Below are positions 5,594-9,701 of a stretch of DNA of 9,701 nt, piece by piece. Each line of letters opens with the position of its first letter. Position 1 is the first letter of the stretch. Below the pieces are notes generated by a model. It saw only the letters and a program-made list of their open reading frames with translations, ran no database searches and was not told the origin of the DNA. The position numbers and the translations under genes were made by a program. The stretch spans positions 1 through 9,701 of the forward strand of contig CACYBN010000033.1 in the NCBI GenBank assembly GCA_902772675.1, in the 5' to 3' direction. This stretch comes from an uncultured Erysipelotrichaceae bacterium. Lineage in GTDB: Bacteria; Bacillota_I; Bacilli_A; RF39; UBA660.

Positions 5594-8399
5594 GAATAAT
5601 AATACTAAAACAAAAAGTACTAAAAAGAAGAAAAAGATAACTAAAGTAGGAAATGTAGTATACTCCAATAGAAGTGTAGGTTTTTCCATTACAATACCTG
5701 ATAACTGGTTAGAAATAAAAAGAACATCATATGAAGAATTAGGTATAAGTGATAATACATTATTTATATTTACTACTGATAAGTTTTCTTCTTTAAGTGC
5801 TATCTTCAGTGGATTTACTAATAAAAGAAAATTCAATAAGATGTTTGATAAATATGATTTTGAAGATTTTAAAGTTATATTAAAGAAAGAAGAAGAAATA
5901 AATGATTTACCAGTTAAAAGAATAGTTATACAAGATGGTAATAAAAAAATCTTAAATAACTTTGTTCTAATTAATGGTATGATTGTTAATTTTACTATTA
6001 ATATAGATATTAGAAATAGAATTATAGATGGAAAAGGTATAACTACTGATAAAAACTATAAATTAATGACAGATGTATTAAAAACATTATCAGTATATGA
6101 ACCAATAAATCCACCTAAATATGTTAATAGAGATATTTTAGAAGAAGAAGTAGAAGTTGAAGAAGTAAAAGTTAAAAAGAAAGAAAAAACAACTGCTCAA
6201 ATAGAAATAGAAACTGATTGTAAATATAAAGGAATAGTTTTACCAGAATTCTATTTTAAATATAGATATCAAGTAGATAATGATGTTGTATTATTAACTG
6301 TTATCAATGATGAAGTATATTTCACTGGATTAAATGATGAATTTATCTTCATAAAAGATAATAGAGTATTATCTAGAAAAATTTATAGAATATTATCTCT
6401 TTTCTGGGATGATTTAAGTAAATTTGATATAGGTACTAGTAGACCAACAAAAAATTCTAATTGGGTATTAAAAAATAAAGATTCTTATTTATTCATAGAA
6501 ATGAATGAAGAATCTACAGATACTTTGAGTTTAATATTTAATTACATAGTTAATGTTTTAAATAATTCTTGTGAAGAATATAATTTCTTCGACTATGAAA
6601 TATTCCCTAATTTTAAAGAATATTTAGAAACTCTATCAGAAATAACAGATAAATATAAAATAGATTTAGATGGATTATCTATTAAAATAAAAGACAAGAA
6701 ACAAGAAGAAGAGAAAAAATCTAAAAAAGAAAAAGATAACAAGTATAAAATGGATATAAATCATCTTTTTGATAAAAATGATTTAAAACTAAAAGAAGAT
6801 GATAAGATAGAAAAAGTTACTTTTGATGATGAAAATATTAATAATGAATATTTTATAGACTTTGAAGAAATATTTAATGAACCAATTGTATTAAAAGAAA
6901 AAGATAAAAAGAAGAAGAAAAAAGAAGAACTAAAACAAGAAGAAAAGAAAGAAACACCAAAAGAAAATAAATATGCAATTGATATAAAAAATCTATTTAA
7001 AGATGTAGATCTTAAAATAAAAAATAAACAAGAAGAAAAAGAAGAGAAAATCGAAGAAGATAATAAATATAAAGTTGAAATACCTGAAGTTATAACTATT
7101 GTTGATAAAAAAGAAGAACCAAAAGTAGATAAAGACTTCAGTGTTGAAATACCTGCGGTTGCTCCAGTAGAAAAACCACATGGAACTGAAGAAATTATTT
7201 CTGAACATACAGTAGTTGAAAATGCTGAAAATAAATATGCAATCGATATCAATGCTGATGTTCCTGAAAGAAAAGAAATAAAAAAATATAGAGAATATGA
7301 AGAATTAACTTATAACAAAGATGATTATCAATATTATTATCATAATATAAGTGGTCATGGATTATTTAAGTTCTTATTCCCTAAGACAGCAGGAATAAAA
7401 GTAATAAAAGATTTCAATGTATTTGATCTTCAAAATTATGGTATTTTATCATATAGAGTATTCTTATTTAGATGTGAAGATGAAGAAGCATATGAATCTA
7501 AATTAGAAGATTGGATGAAAAAGAATTTTACAAGTAATAATTATTTCCTTCAAGATAAATATGAAAACGATGAAAATGGTATAAATATAAGAACTTACTT
7601 ATTAAATAATAATAAATTTTATAAAGTAGCTTATATTTCTAATTACTTAGTAGCAATTTCTGCGATAACTAATGATGAACATTTAATGAATGCTAATATT
7701 GCATTACAAACATTAGAAGTAACTGCTAGTGATAATAAATTTATCGAATCATATGATAGAAAGATGAATAGTATTTACTTACTTCAACAACAAGAAATAC
7801 CTTATACTATGGAATTACCTGAAATAAAGAGTAGTTATGAAGTATTAGGTAAATCTTTAGAAGAAGTTACAAGACGTGCAATAGTATTATGTATAGTATG
7901 TAATTTTGCTAGTGATGTTATAAATAGTAAGAAAAAGAAATATATTAAAGATTCTAAGAAATTCTTTACTAAATTATTAGAACAATTTAATGTTAAAAAT
8001 GATTTAACTCGTGAAGAAAGAGAATTATTTGATAAAATGGATAAAAACTTAGCTATTCAAATATCATGGCAATTTGAAGGTTACTATATATTACTATGGG
8101 CTTTAGGACTTGTAGATGAAATTCCATTCCCAGATGTATTAGTTGATCCAGACGAAATAACACCAATAGTATCTAATTGTAGTAGTTATAAAGACTTTGC
8201 AAGTAAATGCTTATATAGAGATGTAAATGATATCTTAGATTTAGCAGATTTAGTATACAGATATGATTGGTATTGTGTTGAAGAAGAATCTAAAGGATTA
8301 GAACCTATTATTAATCCTGAAGTAGTAATTGAAAGACATCGTGCAGTTAATTGGTTAATTTCAGAAGAAAACTGGGACAACGTTGATATAAGTACATAA
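5580..8399 (+). CDS. Multidomain DUF4272 protein with NKY-motif array and possible PsbP/DcrB-like domains
   Basis: Numbering is from the ATG at 5580 (939 residues); 5583 is equally plausible and 5568 would add four residues. A Lys-rich tail (10-22) is followed by a domain at about 26-180 beginning 'YSNRSVGFSITIPDNW', which reads like a PsbP/DcrB (Mog1-like) fold. An unrecognised domain spans about 205-355. A charged linker at about 356-560 holds seven NKY-type motifs. A second beta-rich domain at about 575-735 again resembles the PsbP/DcrB type ('FLFPKTAGIKV' to 'ALQTLEV'). The C terminus, about 755-939, is DUF4272: RR at 765-766, 'SWQFEGYY' from 829, 'WALGL' from 840, 'YRYDW' at 893-897, 'ERHRAVNWL' from 918 and a terminal 'WDNVD'. 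DUF4272 has no established activity that I know of. No signal peptide is seen. The gene overlaps its upstream neighbour, so translational coupling is likely. Confidence 0.85.
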   Translation: MMNSKNNNTKTKSTKKKKKITKVGNVVYSNRSVGFSITIPDNWLEIKRTSYEELGISDNTLFIFTTDKFSSLSAIFSGFTNKRKFNKMFDKYDFEDFKVILKKEEEINDLPVKRIVIQDGNKKILNNFVLINGMIVNFTINIDIRNRIIDGKGITTDKNYKLMTDVLKTLSVYEPINPPKYVNRDILEEEVEVEEVKVKKKEKTTAQIEIETDCKYKGIVLPEFYFKYRYQVDNDVVLLTVINDEVYFTGLNDEFIFIKDNRVLSRKIYRILSLFWDDLSKFDIGTSRPTKNSNWVLKNKDSYLFIEMNEESTDTLSLIFNYIVNVLNNSCEEYNFFDYEIFPNFKEYLETLSEITDKYKIDLDGLSIKIKDKKQEEEKKSKKEKDNKYKMDINHLFDKNDLKLKEDDKIEKVTFDDENINNEYFIDFEEIFNEPIVLKEKDKKKKKKEELKQEEKKETPKENKYAIDIKNLFKDVDLKIKNKQEEKEEKIEEDNKYKVEIPEVITIVDKKEEPKVDKDFSVEIPAVAPVEKPHGTEEIISEHTVVENAENKYAIDINADVPERKEIKKYREYEELTYNKDDYQYYYHNISGHGLFKFLFPKTAGIKVIKDFNVFDLQNYGILSYRVFLFRCEDEEAYESKLEDWMKKNFTSNNYFLQDKYENDENGINIRTYLLNNNKFYKVAYISNYLVAISAITNDEHLMNANIALQTLEVTASDNKFIESYDRKMNSIYLLQQQEIPYTMELPEIKSSYEVLGKSLEEVTRRAIVLCIVCNFASDVINSKKKKYIKDSKKFFTKLLEQFNVKNDLTREERELFDKMDKNLAIQISWQFEGYYILLWALGLVDEIPFPDVLVDPDEITPIVSNCSSYKDFASKCLYRDVNDILDLADLVYRYDWYCVEEESKGLEPIINPEVVIERHRAVNWLISEENWDNVDIST
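6648..7262 (+). repeat. NKY-motif array in the DUF4272 protein (seven copies)
   Basis: Copies begin at 6648 (DKYKIDLDGLSIKIK), 6738 (NKYKMDINHLF, then DLKLK), 6843 (NEYFIDFEEIF, then IVLKEK), 6966 (NKYAIDIKNLF, then DVDLKIK), 7062 (NKYKVEIPEV), 7128 (a weak form, DKDFSVEIPAV) and 7230 (NKYAIDINADV). They are separated by Lys/Glu-rich spacers of irregular length. The motif is the same as in the upstream protein. The last three copies switch to a V-E-I-P or shortened core, so two sub-types may exist. Confidence 0.7.
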
Positions 8400-8400
8400 A

Positions 8401-8426
8401 AATAGAGTTTAATCTCTATTTTTTTT
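8401..8426 (+). terminator. Rho-independent terminator of the two-gene operon
   Basis: A perfect 7-bp stem (AATAGAG at 8401-8407, CTCTATT at 8414-8420) with a 6-nt loop is followed by six further T bases. It starts one base after the TAA stop of the DUF4272 gene and runs directly into the promoter of the next gene. Confidence 0.85.
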
Positions 8427-8436
8427 ATGATAAAAT
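8426..8436 (+). promoter_or_regulatory. Extended -10 promoter of the pseudouridine synthase gene
   Basis: TATGATAAAAT fits the extended -10 pattern TRTGN-TAAAAT. The matching -35 position falls in the loop of the upstream terminator and is poor (TTTAAT at 17 bp), as is common for extended -10 promoters. Its first T is the last base of the terminator T tract. The predicted start of transcription is near 8443, about 11 nt before the ATG. Confidence 0.6.
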
Positions 8437-8444
8437 TTACTTGT

Positions 8445-8450
8445 GGTGAT
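8445..8450 (+). promoter_or_regulatory. GGTGAT Shine-Dalgarno site
   Basis: GGTGAT pairs with the 16S rRNA 3'-end sequence AUCACC, the part just 5' of the CCUCC core. It lies 3 nt before the ATG at 8454 and selects that start over the in-frame ATG at 8427, which lies in the promoter itself. Confidence 0.65.
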
Positions 8451-8453
8451 ATT

Positions 8454-9113
8454 ATGCGTAAAAGTGAAAAATTAAATATTATATATGAAGATAAAGATAT
8501 ATTAGTAGTAAATAAACCATCTAAATTATTAACTATAGCTACTGATAATGAAAAAGAAAGAACTTTATTTCATAAAGCAATTACTTATGTAAAAAAGAAA
8601 AATCAAAAAATATTTATAGTACATAGATTAGATAAAGATACTAGTGGAATAGTTCTATTTGCTAAAAATGAGAAATTAAAAAAATTATTTCAAGATAATT
8701 GGGATAATTTAGTAAAACTAAGAGAATATGTAGCAGTAGTAGAAGGTACTCCTAAAAAGAACAGTGGAGTAGTTCGTTCATGGCTTAAAGAAACTAAAAC
8801 ATTATATGTATATTCATCAGATAAAATGGGTGATGGTAAAGAAGCAATAACTCATTATCGTAAAGTAATGGGTAATAATAAATATACTATGCTTGATATA
8901 ACTATTGATACTGGTAGAAAGAATCAAATAAGAGTACATATGAAAGATTTAGGTACTCCTATCGTGGGAGATAAAAAGTATGATTCTAAGACTAATCCAA
9001 TAGGTAGAATGACTCTACATGCTAATAAATTAGTAGTTGTTCATCCAATAACTAATAAAGAAATGACTTTTGAAACAGATGTACCAAATAGTTTTATAAA
9101 ATTATGTGAATAG
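8454..9113 (+). CDS. RluA-family RNA pseudouridine synthase
   Basis: The 219-residue protein is predicted to isomerise uridine to pseudouridine in rRNA or tRNA. The family signature HRLDKDTSG is at 57-65 with the catalytic Asp60, preceded by the usual opening 'IIYEDKDILVVNKPS' (9-23). Downstream are 'REYVAVVEG', 'AITHYRKV' and 'TGRKNQIRVHM', the last matching the family's GRxxQIRVH block, then 'PIVGDKKYD' and the closing 'LHANKLVV.HP'. There is no N-terminal S4 RNA-binding domain, so this is the short form, and the exact target uridine cannot be told. The start at 8454 is chosen because of the GGTGAT site; a start at 8427 would place nine extra residues over the promoter. It is transcribed separately from the upstream operon. 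The TAG stop directly precedes the next gene's promoter. Confidence 0.93.
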   Translation: MRKSEKLNIIYEDKDILVVNKPSKLLTIATDNEKERTLFHKAITYVKKKNQKIFIVHRLDKDTSGIVLFAKNEKLKKLFQDNWDNLVKLREYVAVVEGTPKKNSGVVRSWLKETKTLYVYSSDKMGDGKEAITHYRKVMGNNKYTMLDITIDTGRKNQIRVHMKDLGTPIVGDKKYDSKTNPIGRMTLHANKLVVVHPITNKEMTFETDVPNSFIKLCE

Positions 9114-9124
9114 TATGATATAAT
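9114..9124 (+). promoter_or_regulatory. Extended -10 promoter of the last gene
   Basis: TATGATATAAT is a perfect match to the extended -10 pattern TRTGNTATAAT and begins directly after the TAG stop of the pseudouridine synthase gene. No good -35 is visible 16-18 bp upstream. Transcription would begin about 9131, at AGGTGAT, only about 10 nt before the ATG. A GGTGAT Shine-Dalgarno lies at 9132-9137, 3 nt before the ATG. Confidence 0.65.
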
Positions 9125-9140
9125 TATTATAGGTGATAAT

Positions 9141-9701
9141 ATGAAATTTACTGAAGCAAAGATCCATGAAATAGATAGAAAATGGGTTGGAATAGAGAAT
9201 AGAAAAACTATAAAAAAAATAGGTAAAAAATTTAAATATAAAGGATTTATTTCTCCTTTATTTGGATATATATATGTAGATAAAGAATATGGTTTATCAT
9301 TAAGAATTGTAGGTAATATTGAAAGAGATGGAAAAAATAAACTATATATAAATGAAGATTTCTTAAATGATGAACTAGATATGAGTTATGAATTAATGAC
9401 TAAATTAGATTTAGATGTAACTATATTAAGCGATGATATAGTAAGTCATATAGAAGGATCTAAAATAGTAGAGAACAAACTAGAAGATAATTATAAAAAT
9501 ATTAATAATTTTTTAAGTACTAGAGAATTAGAATATTTAGATCCATTTAGAGATAAAAAGTATCCAGATGATATAGAAATAATTTATACAGATAAAGAAA
9601 CTGAAGAAACAGAAAATTTATGGGTTACAATTGAAGGAATACACGATAGATATCCTGAACTATTAATTTGTAAATTATCTGATAATTCTAATTTAAGACC
9701 A
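9141..9701 (+). CDS. Uncharacterised protein (3' partial)
   Basis: An ATG at 9141 with GGTGAT 3 nt upstream opens a frame that stays open for 187 codons to the window end, so the C terminus is missing. It begins MKFTEAKIHEIDRKWVGI and has no signal peptide or membrane segment. The first 75 residues look beta-rich, the middle is charged. The part from about residue 150 ('YPDDIEIIYTD...ENLWVTIEGI') reminds me of small DUF2185/DUF2314-type proteins, where a 'WV' strand precedes a 'LLNEP' stretch, but here that place reads 'LLICKLSDN', so the resemblance is weak. It is probably a cytoplasmic protein. It has its own promoter and no visible functional link to the pseudouridine synthase. Confidence 0.75.
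   Translation, partial: MKFTEAKIHEIDRKWVGIENRKTIKKIGKKFKYKGFISPLFGYIYVDKEYGLSLRIVGNIERDGKNKLYINEDFLNDELDMSYELMTKLDLDVTILSDDIVSHIEGSKIVENKLEDNYKNINNFLSTRELEYLDPFRDKKYPDDIEIIYTDKETEETENLWVTIEGIHDRYPELLICKLSDNSNLRP

Noticed and set aside
6761..7252. 163-codon open frame on the minus strand
   Set aside because: It is the Ser/Phe-rich reverse complement of a Lys/Glu-rich linker, has no recognisable domain, and lies wholly inside a supported gene. Shorter minus-strand frames (for example 1240-1452, 3243-3479, 4084-4314, 5561-5836, 6993-7208, 8186-8380) are rejected for the same reasons.
8427..8453. Nine-residue N-terminal extension of the pseudouridine synthase from ATG 8427
   Set aside because: It overlaps the -10 element, directly abuts the terminator T tract and has no ribosome-binding site; ATG 8454 has GGTGAT at 3 nt.
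1..9701. TGA read as tryptophan (Mollicutes code 4)
   Set aside because: All recognisable Trp positions, including conserved ones in DUF4272 and the repeats, use TGG, and no gene needs an in-frame TGA.

Overview
The window is very A+T-rich (about three quarters by eye). Arg is mostly AGA, Leu mostly TTA, and stops are TAA or TAG only. Every Trp is TGG and no in-frame TGA was needed, so the standard bacterial code fits. Intrinsic terminators, AGGAGG/GGTGAT Shine-Dalgarno sites and an InlB-type repeat protein point to a low-GC Bacillota, probably an uncultured gut-type lineage. That placement is inference. All five supported genes lie on the + strand and no stretch over 300 bases lacks a gene.

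Region 1 (1-2650): the 3' 873 codons of a secreted-type modular protein. Ig-like modules are followed by six InlB/Flg_new-like repeats of about 77 residues, each with an inserted cysteine pair, and then a C-terminal zinc metalloprotease domain. The catalytic layout (HExxH, then Tyr at +38 and Glu at +45 from the second His) has the same spacing as anthrax lethal factor (MEROPS M34 type). A hairpin terminator begins inside the stop codon.

Region 2 (2651-8426): a two-gene operon with its own candidate promoter and a strong Shine-Dalgarno site. The first gene encodes an unrecognised 956-residue protein. The second overlaps its end and encodes a roughly 940-residue protein with two possible PsbP/DcrB-like domains and a clear C-terminal DUF4272 domain. 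Neither shows a signal peptide or membrane segment. Both carry, in charged low-complexity linkers, copies of one short motif, roughly [N/D]KYx-hydrophobic-D-hydrophobic, often followed by F...DLK-hydrophobic-K. There are three copies in the first protein and seven in the second. This shared motif array is the most novel-looking signal here and suggests a common binding partner or a mutual assembly. A hairpin terminator closes the operon.

Region 3 (8427-9701): two genes, each with a compact promoter in which an extended -10 element sits 7-8 bases before a GGTGAT Shine-Dalgarno, with ATG 3 bases later. This predicts 5' leaders of only about 10-11 nt. The first is a short RluA-family RNA pseudouridine synthase. 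The second is an uncharacterised protein cut off by the window end.
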